A DNA stretch of 64,000 nucleotides from Rhizobium mesosinicum (GCF_019511345.1 NZ_JAEUAK010000004.1:310001-374000), one strand, 5' to 3'. Positions 1 to 12,679 are shown, counted from the stretch's first letter. Notes: a model not told the origin generated them from the letters alone. Program-made: numbers and translations.

Positions 1-1
1 C

Positions 2-1234
2 GAACGCCTTGTGGCGTGGCGCTATCTGCGCGCCCGCCGCAAGGAGGCGTTCATCTCGGTCATTGCCGGCTTCTCCTTCGTCGGCATCATGCTGGGCGTT
101 GCGACGCTGATTATCGTCATGGCCGTCATGAACGGGTTCCGCACGGAGCTGGTCTCCCGCATCCTCGGCATCAACGGCCATATGATCATCCAGCCGGTCG
201 ATGGTCCCTTCACCGATTATGCCGATCTCGTGAAAAGATTCGAGGCGGTGCCCGGTATCAAGATGGCGCTGCCATTGGTGGAGGGCCAGGTGCTGGCCTC
301 TTCGCAGACGGGCGGCAGCACCGGCGCGCTGGTGCGCGGCACTCGGGCCGAAGACCTGACCAAGCTTAAGACGGTTTCCGATAACATCAAGTCCGGCGAT
401 ATGGTGGGTTTTGCCGCGGGCGACGGCGTTCTGGTCGGGAGCCGCATGGCCGATCAGCTGGGACTGCGGGCGGGTGACCTGATTACGCTCACGTCACCGG
501 AAGGAGACGTGACGCCGATCGGCGTCAATCCGCGCATTAAATCCTACAAGATTTCTGGCCTCTTCGAGATCGGCATGTCGGAATACGATTCCTCGATCAT
601 CTACATGCCGCTCGAGGAATCGCAGCTCTATTTCAATGCGGACGGTCTGGTGCAGTCGATCGAGCTCTTCGTCAACAACCCCGACGATATCGACAATCTG
701 AGGCCGAAGGTCGAGGAGGCCGCCGGCCGGCAGATCGCCGTCACCGACTGGCGCCAGCGCAACCAGACCTTCTTCTCCGCTTTGCAGGTGGAGCGAAACG
801 TTATGTTCATGATCCTGACGCTGATCGTGCTCGTCGCCGCGCTCAACATCATTTCCGGCCTCATCATGCTGGTGAAGGACAAGGGCAGCGATATCGCCAT
901 CCTGCGCACCATGGGTGCAAGCTCGAGCGCCATCATGCGGATTTTCTTCATGACCGGGGCTGCGATCGGCATTGTCGGTACGATCGCCGGCGTATTGCTC
1001 GGCGTATTCGTCTGCATCAACATCGAGTCCATCCGCCAGTTTTTCTCCTGGGTATCCGGGACGGTGCTCTTCGATCCGCAGCTCTATTTCCTCAGCCAGC
1101 TTCCCGCCGAAATGGATGTGAGTGAAACGATCTCCGTCGTCGTCATGGCGCTGACGCTCTCCTTCATCGCGACGATCTTCCCGGCCTGGCGCGCCTCCCG
1201 CCTCGACCCCGTCCAGGCCCTCCGTTACGAATAG
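2..1234 (+). CDS. lolC: Lipoprotein-releasing ABC transporter permease (LolC/LolE family), 5' partial
   Basis: Inner-membrane permease that, with LolD, extracts mature lipoproteins from the inner membrane and passes them to the LolA chaperone. The frame is open to the window edge (it reads [13 protein letters not shown] before the first GTG at 11), so the true start lies upstream and perhaps 15-30 residues are missing. The visible part has one N-terminal membrane helix, a periplasmic domain of about 220 residues, then three C-terminal helices in the FtsX/MacB_PCD arrangement (one long hydrophobic stretch near residue 268, then two more near 310 and 375). It ends 17 bp before lolD and is surely co-transcribed. 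Whether it is best called LolC, LolE or a single hybrid subunit cannot be decided here. Confidence 0.9.
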   Translation, partial: ERLVAWRYLRARRKEAFISVIAGFSFVGIMLGVATLIIVMAVMNGFRTELVSRILGINGHMIIQPVDGPFTDYADLVKRFEAVPGIKMALPLVEGQVLASSQTGGSTGALVRGTRAEDLTKLKTVSDNIKSGDMVGFAAGDGVLVGSRMADQLGLRAGDLITLTSPEGDVTPIGVNPRIKSYKISGLFEIGMSEYDSSIIYMPLEESQLYFNADGLVQSIELFVNNPDDIDNLRPKVEEAAGRQIAVTDWRQRNQTFFSALQVERNVMFMILTLIVLVAALNIISGLIMLVKDKGSDIAILRTMGASSSAIMRIFFMTGAAIGIVGTIAGVLLGVFVCINIESIRQFFSWVSGTVLFDPQLYFLSQLPAEMDVSETISVVVMALTLSFIATIFPAWRASRLDPVQALRYE

Positions 1235-1251
1235 GGCTTCGATCCAAGGTC

Positions 1252-1974
1252 ATGCATGATCCAAGGCCAAATCCAAGGAATGCCGCATTCATGAAACGCA
1301 ACGTCGTTCTCAAGCTTTCGGGCGTCGAGCGCCATTACGGACAGGGCGAAACGCTGCTGACCATCCTCAAGGGTGCGGATTTCACCCTGACGAGCGGCGA
1401 GATGGTGGCGCTGGTTGCCCCGTCAGGGACCGGCAAGTCGACGCTTTTGCACGTCGCAGGGCTGCTGGAGCACCCTGACGGCGGCGAGGTAACGGTCAAC
1501 GGTCGCCCCTGTGACGGCCTTTCCGATGACAAGCGCACGGCCATCCGCCGCGGCGAGATCGGATTCGTCTATCAGTTCCATCACCTGCTGCCGGAATTCT
1601 CGGCACAAGAGAACATCATGATGCCGCAGCTCATTGCCGGCCTCTCATGGAAGGAAGCGAGTGAACGGGCAAAGATGCTTCTGGATTACATGCGCATCGG
1701 CCATCGCGGCACGCATCGCCCGGGCGAGCTTTCCGGCGGCGAGCAGCAGCGTGTGGCAATCGCGCGCGCCGTCGCCAATGCGCCGCGCCTGCTTCTGGCC
1801 GACGAGCCGACCGGCAATCTCGACCCGGAAACCGCCAGTTATGTCTTTGACGCTCTGGAGGCCCTGGTGCGCCAGTCCGGCCTTGCTGCGCTGATCGCCA
1901 CACATAACCACGAGCTCGCCCGTCGTATGGACAGGCGCGTGACGATCTCCGACGGCAAGGTGGTGGACTTCTGA
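1252..1974 (+). CDS. lolD: Lipoprotein-releasing ABC transporter ATP-binding protein LolD
   Basis: ATPase that powers lipoprotein release by the Lol permease encoded just upstream. Motifs in order are Walker [10 protein letters not shown], signature [14 protein letters not shown], Walker [13 protein letters not shown] and the switch histidine in ATHNHEL. The first glycine of Walker A is alanine, a mild departure from the consensus that leaves the catalytic lysine intact. At about 240 residues it has the usual LolD size. The longest start is ATG 1252. An internal ATG at 1291 ([11 protein letters not shown]) fits the usual family start better, and neither has a strong ribosome-binding site. Confidence 0.92.
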   Translation: MHDPRPNPRNAAFMKRNVVLKLSGVERHYGQGETLLTILKGADFTLTSGEMVALVAPSGTGKSTLLHVAGLLEHPDGGEVTVNGRPCDGLSDDKRTAIRRGEIGFVYQFHHLLPEFSAQENIMMPQLIAGLSWKEASERAKMLLDYMRIGHRGTHRPGELSGGEQQRVAIARAVANAPRLLLADEPTGNLDPETASYVFDALEALVRQSGLAALIATHNHELARRMDRRVTISDGKVVDF

Positions 1975-1977
1975 TTA

Positions 1978-2439
1978 TCAGGGGATAATCAGCCCGCCGC
2001 GATAATCGAGCTCATAGGCCTTTTGGCCATCCACGAGAATGAATTCGTGGCCGTGGAAATGTGTGCAATCGCCTTCGCTCCTATCGACATAGCGCCCCAG
2101 CGAATGATCGAAGATCATGCCGCCAAGGAAGCGGCCCTGCTTGTAGAGGTGTGACAGCGCGGCGCTAATGATCGCGCCGGCGACAGTTCCGTCGATGATA
2201 TCGGGCTCGATGATCCGCCCGAAATAGTTCATTGCCCAGACTGGTTTTTCCTCCAGCCACACGACTTCCTGACCGGCAAAATCCGTACCGCCGAAATAGC
2301 TGTCGAGATAGCGCCAGATGTCGCGCTTATAGCTGAGGTCATGAGCGCCGATCCGATAGGAAGGCTGCGCCTTGGCGCCGGCAACATATGTCCGCGATTT
2401 GGCTTCGACAATGAAGCTATTGAGTTCCAGAACGTTCAT
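1978..2439 (-). CDS. DUF5680 domain protein
   Basis: Protein of 153 residues resembling the DUF5680 family, whose biochemical role is unknown. It has no signal peptide or membrane helix, is rich in aromatic residues (a central WRYLDSYFGG block) and holds an SEGDCTHFHGHEF segment near the C-terminus. It is convergent with lolD (4-bp gap). Upstream it shares an intergenic region with the 28-codon ORF and its LexA box, so the box could act on both directions. A GAGGG ribosome-binding site precedes ATG 2439. The family name is from memory of its sequence style. Confidence 0.75.
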   Translation of the reverse strand: MNVLELNSFIVEAKSRTYVAGAKAQPSYRIGAHDLSYKRDIWRYLDSYFGGTDFAGQEVVWLEEKPVWAMNYFGRIIEPDIIDGTVAGAIISAALSHLYKQGRFLGGMIFDHSLGRYVDRSEGDCTHFHGHEFILVDGQKAYELDYRGGLIIP

Positions 2440-2492
2440 AGTCCCTCTGCTCCGATGTTAACCATGTCCCGCAGAAGCGGGATGGAATCCTG

Positions 2493-2516
2493 TTGACAAC
2501 AGAACATACATGGAAC
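2493..2516 (+). promoter_or_regulatory. LexA (SOS) box with -35 element
   Basis: GAACATACATGGAAC at 2502-2516 is a perfect GAAC-N7-GAAC, the direct-repeat LexA operator of alphaproteobacteria. It lies 3 bp downstream of a consensus TTGACA (2493-2498), where LexA would block RNA polymerase. No convincing -10 is seen; the best spacing places it around 2516-2522. The box is 31 bp upstream of ATG 2548 on the plus strand and 62 bp upstream of the DUF5680 start on the minus strand. Confidence 0.8.
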
Positions 2517-2547
2517 AAACTAAAAACATAAGAGCAAGGAGAGCCAA

Positions 2548-2634
2548 ATGACTGACATGATCCGTGATATCGCAGCATTCACCTCCATCGCAATGTTCGT
2601 TGCCAGCTTCTCGCTAATCGTTATGGCAATGTAA
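2548..2634 (+). CDS. 28-residue single-helix membrane peptide, predicted SOS-induced
   Basis: A 28-codon ORF starts at ATG 2548, preceded by the good ribosome-binding site AGGAGAG. The peptide begins MTDMIRDIAAF and from about residue 8 to the end is one continuous hydrophobic segment, so it should be an inner-membrane peptide with a short charged N-terminal tail (D, R, D). It is the first ORF after the LexA box at 2502-2516. In Caulobacter a 29-residue SOS-induced membrane peptide, SidA, blocks division through FtsW. Size, membrane topology and control are alike, but no sequence homology is claimed. A hairpin (2643-2669) follows before dnaE. Real expression is likely but unproven. Confidence 0.65.
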   Translation: MTDMIRDIAAFTSIAMFVASFSLIVMAM

Positions 2635-2642
2635 GAATTCAG

Positions 2643-2669
2643 GGGATCGCGTGGCAGCCATGCGGTCCC
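2643..2669 (+). other. Hairpin between the SOS peptide ORF and dnaE
   Basis: GGGATCGC (2643-2650) pairs with GCGGTCCC (2662-2669) with one G-U pair, and the intervening bases extend the stem to about 11 bp. There is no T-run, so it is more likely a transcript-end stabiliser or weak pause than a standard terminator. It separates the small ORF from dnaE. Confidence 0.4.
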
Positions 2670-2749
2670 GAAGCAGGACTTTTCTGGACAGAATCGCCTT
2701 AAATGCCGACAATGCGCATTCTTCATTGAAGCAGTTGGAAGGGCATGTC

Positions 2750-6235
<3,486 letters not shown>

Positions 6236-6242
6236 CGAAAAC

Positions 6243-6271
6243 GGCAACCGGCATTACGACGGTTGCCCTCT
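6243..6271 (+). terminator. Rho-independent terminator after dnaE
   Basis: GGCAACCG (6243-6250) and CGGTTGCC (6260-6267) form a perfect 8-bp stem with a 9-nt loop, followed by CTCTTTTC. It lies between the convergent dnaE and MFS genes and may serve both directions. Confidence 0.75.
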
Positions 6272-6273
6272 TT

Positions 6274-7713
6274 TCAGCCGGCCTGCAGCCGGCACGATGC
6301 ATCCGCGCAGCGGCTTCTGCCGAAGCTCATGATGATCATGCCGATCGCCGTTGCTGCGACCGGTATCAGCAAGGCGGTGCGCAGCGCTTCCAGCCGTTCG
6401 GACGGACTGTCTCCATCGCCGAGCGCCAAAGTGCCGACGGCGCTGACGGCGGAAAGGCCAAGTGCTGCGCCGAACTGGAACGACGTATTCACCAGCCCGC
6501 TTGCCAGTCCCTGTTCGTTTTCGGCAATACCTTCGGTCGCAATGATCGTCAGAGGGCCGTAGCCGAGCGAGAAGGCAAGGCCGAGCAGGATCGTCGACGG
6601 CAGCATGGCCGCGTAGGTCCAGTCGAGCCCCATGCCGAGGAAGAGCGCGTAGCCCGCCACGGCAAAGGCAAAGCCGCCAAGCACCACGCGTCCATTGCCG
6701 AAACGCTCGACGAGCAGGGGCGTCAGCAACGGTGCCAGAATGGCATCCATCCCGATGACGATGAGGGCGAGGCTGGTTTCGAAGGCGGACCAGCCGAGCA
6801 ATTCCTGCAGGTAGAGCGAGACGATGAACTGGAAGCCGAAGAAGGCGCCGGTGAAGAGCATCGCTCCGAGGTTGGATCGCACCAGGGAAGCAGACCGGAA
6901 GATCCCGAGCCGCATCAGCGGCGCACGCGAAGTGCGTTCGATGAGAATGAAGGCGAGCCAGAGCACCGCGCTCGCGCCCGCTGTCGCAATCGTCCAGCTT
7001 AGTTCACCGGTGGCATGTTCCAGCCGGGTCAGCGTATACGCGGCAAGCAGCATGGCGCCGGTCAGGGTCACCGCACCCGCAATATCGAACCTCTGGCGCG
7101 GCGCAATGCTCTCCTTATTCTCTACGATCAGTTTCAGGCCGGCAACGAGCAGGATGGCGGAGACGATGACCGGCGCGAAGAATACCCATCGCCAGCCAAC
7201 GGCGGACAGAAGCCCGCCAATCACGAGGCCGAGCGAGAAGCCAGCAGATGCCGTACCGGCATAGATCAGCACCGCCCTGTTGCGCTGCAATCCCTCGGGA
7301 AAGCTGCCACTGATGAGCGCAAGGCCGGCGGGCGTCATGAAGGCTGCCGCTGCACCCGTCACGAAGCGAGCCGTCAGCAGCATCCATCCTTCGGTCGCAA
7401 AGCCGCCGAGGCCTGAGAACAGCAGGAAGACGGCCAGCGCCGTCAGGAAGACCTTGCGCTTGCCGTAGATATCGGCAACGCGCCCGCCGAGCAGCATAAG
7501 CCCGGCATAGGCAAGTACATAGGCCGAAACCACGGCGCTCAGCGTGGTGGTCGAAAGGCCGAGTTCGGCCCGGATCGAGGGAAGCGCGATATTGAGCATG
7601 GCCGCATCGACGCCTTCGAGAAAGATCGCGCCGCAGAGCACTGCCAGCATGCCGGCGGCACCGGCGCCCATTCTTCCACTCTCCGCTGTCAGGGGAGGAC
7701 TTGTAGACATCAT
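6274..7713 (-). CDS. MFS drug-efflux transporter (DHA2-like, EmrB/QacA type)
   Basis: Polytopic inner-membrane protein of 479 residues, a length that fits the 14-helix drug:H+ antiporter family. The GGRVADIYGKRKVF segment after helix 2 is MFS motif A, and GLVIGGLLSAVGWRWVFF matches the motif C region typical of antiporters. The substrate is unknown. It is divergent from the HxlR regulator gene with about 100 bp between starts, and a dyad operator lies between them. This is the classic layout of a self-contained, inducible efflux module. Confidence 0.85.
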   Translation of the reverse strand: MMSTSPPLTAESGRMGAGAAGMLAVLCGAIFLEGVDAAMLNIALPSIRAELGLSTTTLSAVVSAYVLAYAGLMLLGGRVADIYGKRKVFLTALAVFLLFSGLGGFATEGWMLLTARFVTGAAAAFMTPAGLALISGSFPEGLQRNRAVLIYAGTASAGFSLGLVIGGLLSAVGWRWVFFAPVIVSAILLVAGLKLIVENKESIAPRQRFDIAGAVTLTGAMLLAAYTLTRLEHATGELSWTIATAGASAVLWLAFILIERTSRAPLMRLGIFRSASLVRSNLGAMLFTGAFFGFQFIVSLYLQELLGWSAFETSLALIVIGMDAILAPLLTPLLVERFGNGRVVLGGFAFAVAGYALFLGMGLDWTYAAMLPSTILLGLAFSLGYGPLTIIATEGIAENEQGLASGLVNTSFQFGAALGLSAVSAVGTLALGDGDSPSERLEALRTALLIPVAATAIGMIIMSFGRSRCADASCRLQAG

Positions 7714-7749
7714 GAATTCCTTGTCCGTGAAGCAGGGAAGAGCGAAGAT

Positions 7750-7784
7750 GGTTACATATCGATCCTCGGTTCCCTATTGTAACC
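7750..7784. promoter_or_regulatory. Dyad operator with overlapping divergent promoters
   Basis: GGTTACA (7750-7756) and TGTAACC (7778-7784) are perfect inverted arms separated by 21 bp, about three helical turns between centres. Plus-strand TTACAT-N17-TATTGT and minus-strand TTACAA-N18-TATGTA promoter-like elements are built into the same arms. A dimeric regulator bound here would cover both promoters. The HxlR protein encoded immediately downstream is the obvious candidate. Confidence 0.6.
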
Positions 7785-7813
7785 AAGGAAAAGGTAGGGC
7801 ATTGTTCGAACCC

Positions 7814-8245
7814 ATGGAAGAAGGCACTTCAAACTCACCGAGTGACTGCTGCAGCACCGACCGCGATTACGACATCCATCAATGGGATGCGCGGGGGGAG
7901 TGCGAGGTGCGCCAGATCCTCGATCGCATTGCCGATAAATGGTCGCTGCTGGTCATCGCTCTGCTCGAAAAACGCACGCTGCGATTTACTGAATTGCGCA
8001 AAAGCATAGACGGCATCAGCCAGCGCATGTTGACAACGACATTGCGTCAGCTCGAGCGAGACGGGCTGATCGAGCGAACGGTCTATCCCGTGGTGCCGCC
8101 AAGGGTCGATTACGCGCTGACGGAGCTCGGTTGCACGTTGCACGACACGATCAAAGCGCTTGTCGTCTGGACCGAGACGAACCAGGCGAAGATCATCGCT
8201 GCCCGCCGACGCTACGACGAGCGTGCCAGCGAGAAGCTTTGGTAG
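7814..8245 (+). CDS. HxlR-family winged-helix transcriptional regulator
   Basis: DNA-binding regulator of 143 residues from ATG 7814 (MEEGTSNSPS). Its core has the HxlR pattern: a cysteine near the N-terminus (DCCSTDR), CEVRQILDRIADKWSLLVI, then LRFTELRKSIDGISQRMLTTTLRQLERDGLIERTVY as the winged helix, ending with a dimerisation helix. Many family members sense electrophiles or oxidants through a conserved cysteine. Here CEVR is at the usual place and an extra CC pair lies upstream. It probably controls the divergent MFS exporter and itself. Longer starts upstream would run through the operator and are unlikely. Confidence 0.88.
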   Translation: MEEGTSNSPSDCCSTDRDYDIHQWDARGECEVRQILDRIADKWSLLVIALLEKRTLRFTELRKSIDGISQRMLTTTLRQLERDGLIERTVYPVVPPRVDYALTELGCTLHDTIKALVVWTETNQAKIIAARRRYDERASEKLW

Positions 8246-8248
8246 GCC

Positions 8249-9499
8249 TTAGCTCTCGCGCGTGATGGTGATGAATTCCGTGCCGTCACCGGTTTCGGAG
8301 CCGACCCCTGTATCTGATATTGTCAGAGTCGAGCCGGGCGAGATCAGCGCGTCGATCCGGTGGCGGGTTTCGTCGGACATTGAGATGCGGCTGAGTGCTC
8401 TGGCGATTGGGCGGCCGCTGATGACCGAGCTTTCCTGATTGACGATGCCGAGCCGCTTCACCGTCTCGCGGGACAGTTTGTTTTCCAGCGTTACGCCCAG
8501 CCAATCCGCCGTGCCCGCCGCCTCATCGACCGAATGCAGCGAGAAGAAATGCGTGCCGAGAGCAAGGCCTGGATCGGTGATGCTAATGGGGGCCTCGAAG
8601 AGCGGCTTGAAATCCTGACGCACCATGATGACGCCATTCGGAGGTTCGCCTTTGCCTGCCGCAGCGTAAACTTCCCTAAGGAGAGTATCCGTGATCAGGC
8701 CCTTGTCACGGGCAAATTCCGTCGGCCGCAGCGCCTTGAAGGCATTGATGGCCTGAACGGTGGCAGGGCCGGCCAGCCCATCAGGTTCGCCGGCGGCAAA
8801 GCCGAGCTGGTTCAGTAGGGTCTGGATATCGACGACATTTTCACGCAGCGTCCTGCGCGTCATCAGCATGCTGATCGGCGAGGTCTCGGCAGCCGGTGCC
8901 AGCGGCTGCAACTGCGGTATCGGCAGGGCAGCCGTCGTATCGTTCATAGCGACTTGCACCTGCGTCTTCGCATCACCGATGGCGGGCCGCAGTTCCACGT
9001 CCGAAAGCAGCGGTGCCGGTTCGGGCCGATCGGGGCGGAACAGGGTCGGATGGTCGATAGGCTCCGGTGTCAGCTCGCTGTCGGTGATGATGACTGGCAC
9101 GCCCATCTCGGTCATCTTGTAGAGCGATTTCGCAAAGGCGCCCGGCATGCGCACGCAGCCATGCGAGGCCGGATAGCGCGGCACGGAATTAGACTCATGC
9201 AGCGCGATGCCGGACCATGTCAGGCGCTGCATGAAGGGCATCGGTGCGTTCGAATAGATGTTGGATTCGTGGTACTTCTGCTTTTCGATGACGGAGAAGA
9301 TGCCGCTCGGGGTCGTGTGTCCGTCTTTGCCGCTCGAGATCTTGGAGGTCGCCACGACCTCCGCACCATCATAGACGGCCAGCGACTGCTTATCCTTGGA
9401 CACGAAAATCTGCAGCGTGCGCGCGTCTGCTGCAAGAGCCGGATGGACAAGAGCGGTTGCCGACAGCAACCCGATAAGGACGCTTACACGCACAGACAT
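8249..9499 (-). CDS. L,D-transpeptidase (YkuD) with peptidoglycan-binding domain
   Basis: Exported cell-wall enzyme expected to make 3-3 peptidoglycan cross-links or anchor proteins to peptidoglycan. From ATG 9499 it has a clear signal peptide ending PALA-ADA. The YkuD domain follows, with the catalytic-cysteine motif SHGCVRM near residue 115 and an upstream conserved HES. A PG_binding_1 domain (VDIQTLLNQLGFAAGEPDG) lies near residue 225, and the C-terminal part of about 130 residues is not recognised. An in-frame ATG at 9520 would add seven residues before the signal. It is convergent with the HxlR gene, 3 bp apart. Confidence 0.88.
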   Translation of the reverse strand: MSVRVSVLIGLLSATALVHPALAADARTLQIFVSKDKQSLAVYDGAEVVATSKISSGKDGHTTPSGIFSVIEKQKYHESNIYSNAPMPFMQRLTWSGIALHESNSVPRYPASHGCVRMPGAFAKSLYKMTEMGVPVIITDSELTPEPIDHPTLFRPDRPEPAPLLSDVELRPAIGDAKTQVQVAMNDTTAALPIPQLQPLAPAAETSPISMLMTRRTLRENVVDIQTLLNQLGFAAGEPDGLAGPATVQAINAFKALRPTEFARDKGLITDTLLREVYAAAGKGEPPNGVIMVRQDFKPLFEAPISITDPGLALGTHFFSLHSVDEAAGTADWLGVTLENKLSRETVKRLGIVNQESSVISGRPIARALSRISMSDETRHRIDALISPGSTLTISDTGVGSETGDGTEFITITRES

Positions 9500-9652
9500 G
9501 ACGCAATACACCACATGCACAAAAACGACGCGAGTTAAGCACGCGAAGTTTAACGAAGGCTTGAATACGCTGCGGCGCTTTGATCACGAGATTGTGGGGT
9601 ATTCAATTTTATGCAAATCTAAAATACTGGAAGTCTCGGGGGGGACTTGGAA

Positions 9653-11383
9653 ATGCATGTCGATATTGTTTCTGCGTTCGATGATCTGCATGCCCTGAAT
9701 GACAATTGGAACGAGGTATACGCTGCGGATCCGGAGGGGAACTACTTCCTCTCCTGGCACTGGATCGCCAAGTGGCTCGAGCGGCGCGCTTCGTGGTTCG
9801 TTCTCGCAGTCAAGCGGCAGGAGGAGGACGAGCGCTACGTCGCTTTCCTGCCCATCCAGCTGCATGTCGAATTCGAGGAAGGGCAGGGCCTCGTCAATAT
9901 CCTGCGGCTCGGCGGCACGCCCTATGCCGGCTATAACGGTCTCCTGACACGTCCGGAAGATGCCGAAGCGGCGCTCAGCGCCTTTGCCGATTGCCTGCAG
10001 ACCTTCAACTGGAAACATCTCGACCTCGACGATGTCTATATGTCAGAGGAGAGGCTGAAAGCATTTCTCGAAGCTTTTCCGGCTTCCGAATTTTCAAAAA
10101 GAAAGGTCGCTCGCCGGGCGCATATCACCTCGGTCGGCGAAAACATCGACCACGACGTCTATGTCTATGTGCCGCTCAGCGATGATTTCGAGACCTTCGT
10201 CGTTGAACGTTTCGGTCCGCAGACGCGCCGTAATGCGCGAAAAGCGCTGCGCGATCTCGTCGCCCCGCAAAACGAACTGCGCATCACCCACGCCACCCCC
10301 GAGACGATGGAGCGTGACCTCGCGCTCTTCTATGAGATGTGGAACCTGCAATGGGGCGAGCGCCAGCCGCGCTACGGAAAGTTCATTCTCGACAGCAGCC
10401 GTCATATGCTGCCGGCCTGCATCGAGCACGGCACGGTCTTCATGCCGATCCTCTGGCATCAGGACAAGCCGGTTGGTATTTTCATCATCTTCCTGGATCC
10501 CCACCGCAAGTCGATGATGTGCTTCCTTGGAAGCCGCGACCTGACCTTCCGCCGCTCGCTCAGCCCGGGCTTCATGCTCCATTGCTACAATCTGCGCTGG
10601 GCGATCGAGAATGGCTACCGCATCTACGACATGGGCACCGGCAATTACAGCTATAAGGATCTACTCGGATCGGAGCATCAAGTCGTCGAGAAGCTGCAGA
10701 TCTCTACGCTGTCAGGCCGCAATATCGGCGACCGTCTTGATCCGCACTCGCTCGGCATGGCCATGCATCAGGCGATGCATTTCTTCAGGAATGGAAACCT
10801 GACCGCCGCCGCACTCTGCTGCCGGCAAATCCTGGCCGTCGACGAGAAACATGCACAAGCCACATCATTGCTGGCGACAATCGAGGCGGAGCAGCGGCCA
10901 AGGCTGACCGGTGATCCCGAAATCCATTTCAATGCAGCCGTCGAACGTCATCGGGCCGGCGATCTTGCTGCGGCGGAAGCCGGCTATCGCGACGTGATCT
11001 CAGTCATGCCGGATCATTTCGATTCTCTGCAGCATCTGGCATTGCTGCTGTTGCAGAAAGGTGATCTGCGTGGCGCAGCAGTCTGCGTCGACAAGGCGAT
11101 CGAGGCGAAACCAACATCCGCCTCTGCCTACTGCAATCGCGGCAATATCCAAGCGCTGCTTTCGAATTTCGATCAGGCGCTCGCAAGCTACGATCGGGCA
11201 ATCGCTCTCGATTCCAGCCACGCCATCGCCCTCAACAATCGCGGCAATGTCTTACGGCGATTGGGGCGCCACCATGAGGCACTCGAAAGCTATGACCGTG
11301 CCATCGCGATCGACTCCGGTTATGCGCAGGCCGCGAAGAACAGGGAGGCGGCGCTGCAGGAAATGGGCGCCGTGCCCGCGTAG
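9653..11383 (+). CDS. FemAB/CelD-like acyltransferase fused to TPR repeats
   Basis: Two-part cytoplasmic protein. Residues 1 to about 350 resemble the GNAT-like acetyltransferase fold of the FemAB/CelD group (PF13480), including the YDMGTGNYSYKDLLGSE region typical of these proteins. From about residue 370 there are four or five tetratricopeptide repeats (for example SASAYCNRGNIQALLSNFDQ and HAIALNNRGNVLRRLGRH). The domain pair suggests an acyl or aminoacyl transfer to a polysaccharide or peptide, with partner docking through the TPRs. The substrate is unknown. ATG 9653 is preferred over TTG 9647 because a GGGGGGAC element lies about 10 bp upstream. Confidence 0.75.
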   Translation: MHVDIVSAFDDLHALNDNWNEVYAADPEGNYFLSWHWIAKWLERRASWFVLAVKRQEEDERYVAFLPIQLHVEFEEGQGLVNILRLGGTPYAGYNGLLTRPEDAEAALSAFADCLQTFNWKHLDLDDVYMSEERLKAFLEAFPASEFSKRKVARRAHITSVGENIDHDVYVYVPLSDDFETFVVERFGPQTRRNARKALRDLVAPQNELRITHATPETMERDLALFYEMWNLQWGERQPRYGKFILDSSRHMLPACIEHGTVFMPILWHQDKPVGIFIIFLDPHRKSMMCFLGSRDLTFRRSLSPGFMLHCYNLRWAIENGYRIYDMGTGNYSYKDLLGSEHQVVEKLQISTLSGRNIGDRLDPHSLGMAMHQAMHFFRNGNLTAAALCCRQILAVDEKHAQATSLLATIEAEQRPRLTGDPEIHFNAAVERHRAGDLAAAEAGYRDVISVMPDHFDSLQHLALLLLQKGDLRGAAVCVDKAIEAKPTSASAYCNRGNIQALLSNFDQALASYDRAIALDSSHAIALNNRGNVLRRLGRHHEALESYDRAIAIDSGYAQAAKNREAALQEMGAVPA

Positions 11384-11384
11384 G

Positions 11385-12674
11385 TTACTTGCTGCTCTTG
11401 CCGCCGAAAGTATAGCCGGTTTCGACCGTGCCCTTGCCGAACTTGTCGCGCAACTTGTCCATGGCAGCTTCCGCCGCCGCGCGCCGGCCGGATTGCTGAT
11501 CGATGAGATCGGGCGGGTCGGCGCGGCCGGCATCGCCAAGATCGGTGACGCCGATGCCGATCAGACGGAATTTCGTACCGTCCGTTTCCTTCTCCAGAAG
11601 GTCGAGCCCCGTGCGGAAGATCTTGTCGGCCAGTTGTGTGGGATCTTCAAGGCGCCGGTTGCGGGTGCGCGATTTGAAATCGGCCGTCTTCATCTTCAGC
11701 ACGACCGTCTGGCCGGCAATGCCGCTCTTCTTCAGCCGCCAGGAGACCTTTTCCGAGAGATTGCGCAGGATCGGCACCAGATCGTCATGACGTGAAATAT
11801 CGTCAAAAAAGGTGGTTTCGGCCGAAACGCTCTTGGCGGCATCGTTGATATGCACCTCGCGATCGTCGATGCCGCGTGACAGGCGGGAAAGCCGCTGGCC
11901 GATGCTGCCATACCGGCGCATCAGGTCGTTCTCCTCCATTTGCTGCAACTGGCCGATCGTGCGGATGCCGTCCGCCTCAAGCGTCGCGGCAAGAGCCTTG
12001 CCGACGCCCCAGATGGTCGTCACCGGGCGAGGGGCCAGAAACTCGACTGCCTCCTCTTGCCCGATGACCGAAAAACCACGCGGCTTTTGCAGATCGGAGG
12101 CGACTTTGGCGAGGAATTTGCAATAGGAAAGACCTACCGAGACGGTAATGCCGATTTCCTTCTCGACGCGGCGGGCGAACTTCGCCAGCGTGCGGGCCGG
12201 CGGATCGTGATGCAGCCGTTCAGTGCCGCCGAGTTCCAAGAAGGCCTCGTCGATGGAGAGCGGCTGCACAAGCGGCGTGAGATCCTGCATCAGCGCGCGG
12301 ACCTGCCGCCCGACCTTGACATATTTCTCCATGTCCGGATGGATAACGATCGCCTGCGGGCAGGCCTCTAGCGCCTTGAACATTGGCATGGCCGAGCGAA
12401 CGCCATGGATGCGAGCAATGTAACAGGCGGTAGAAACGACACCACGCTTGCCGCCGCCGATGATCACAGGCTTGTCGGCAAGCTCCGGATTGTCGCGTTT
12501 CTCAACAGCGGCATAGAAGGCATCGCAGTCAATATGCGCGAGTGTAAGATCATAGAGTTCTTTGTGGCGCACGAGACGCGGGCTGCCGCAGGCATGGCAG
12601 CGGCGCGCGTCTCCCCGCTGCTCGGCAAGGCAGTCGCGACAGAAGCCGGGTGTCTTGTCAGATGCGGGCGCCAT
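11385..12674 (-). CDS. dinB: DNA polymerase IV (Y family)
   Basis: Error-prone translesion polymerase of 429 residues. After an N-terminal four-cysteine motif (CRDC and CHAC, typical of rhizobial DinB1) come the Y-family signatures [29 protein letters not shown] and a little-finger domain ending with TYFG-like VETGYTFGG. The start is placed at ATG 12674 ([11 protein letters not shown]) and not at 12704, because the longer reading would translate through the LexA box at 12680-12694. A promoter TTGAGA-N17-TAATGT lies just upstream, so the gene should be SOS-inducible with a very short leader. Confidence 0.94.
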   Translation of the reverse strand: MAPASDKTPGFCRDCLAEQRGDARRCHACGSPRLVRHKELYDLTLAHIDCDAFYAAVEKRDNPELADKPVIIGGGKRGVVSTACYIARIHGVRSAMPMFKALEACPQAIVIHPDMEKYVKVGRQVRALMQDLTPLVQPLSIDEAFLELGGTERLHHDPPARTLAKFARRVEKEIGITVSVGLSYCKFLAKVASDLQKPRGFSVIGQEEAVEFLAPRPVTTIWGVGKALAATLEADGIRTIGQLQQMEENDLMRRYGSIGQRLSRLSRGIDDREVHINDAAKSVSAETTFFDDISRHDDLVPILRNLSEKVSWRLKKSGIAGQTVVLKMKTADFKSRTRNRRLEDPTQLADKIFRTGLDLLEKETDGTKFRLIGIGVTDLGDAGRADPPDLIDQQSGRRAAAEAAMDKLRDKFGKGTVETGYTFGGKSSK

Positions 12675-12679
12675 GGTGA

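Noticed and set aside
2651..2749. N-terminal extension of DnaE from GTG 2651
   Set aside because: It would start inside a hairpin, lacks a ribosome-binding site and adds 33 residues unlike any DnaE. ATG 2750 has GGAAGGG at the right distance.
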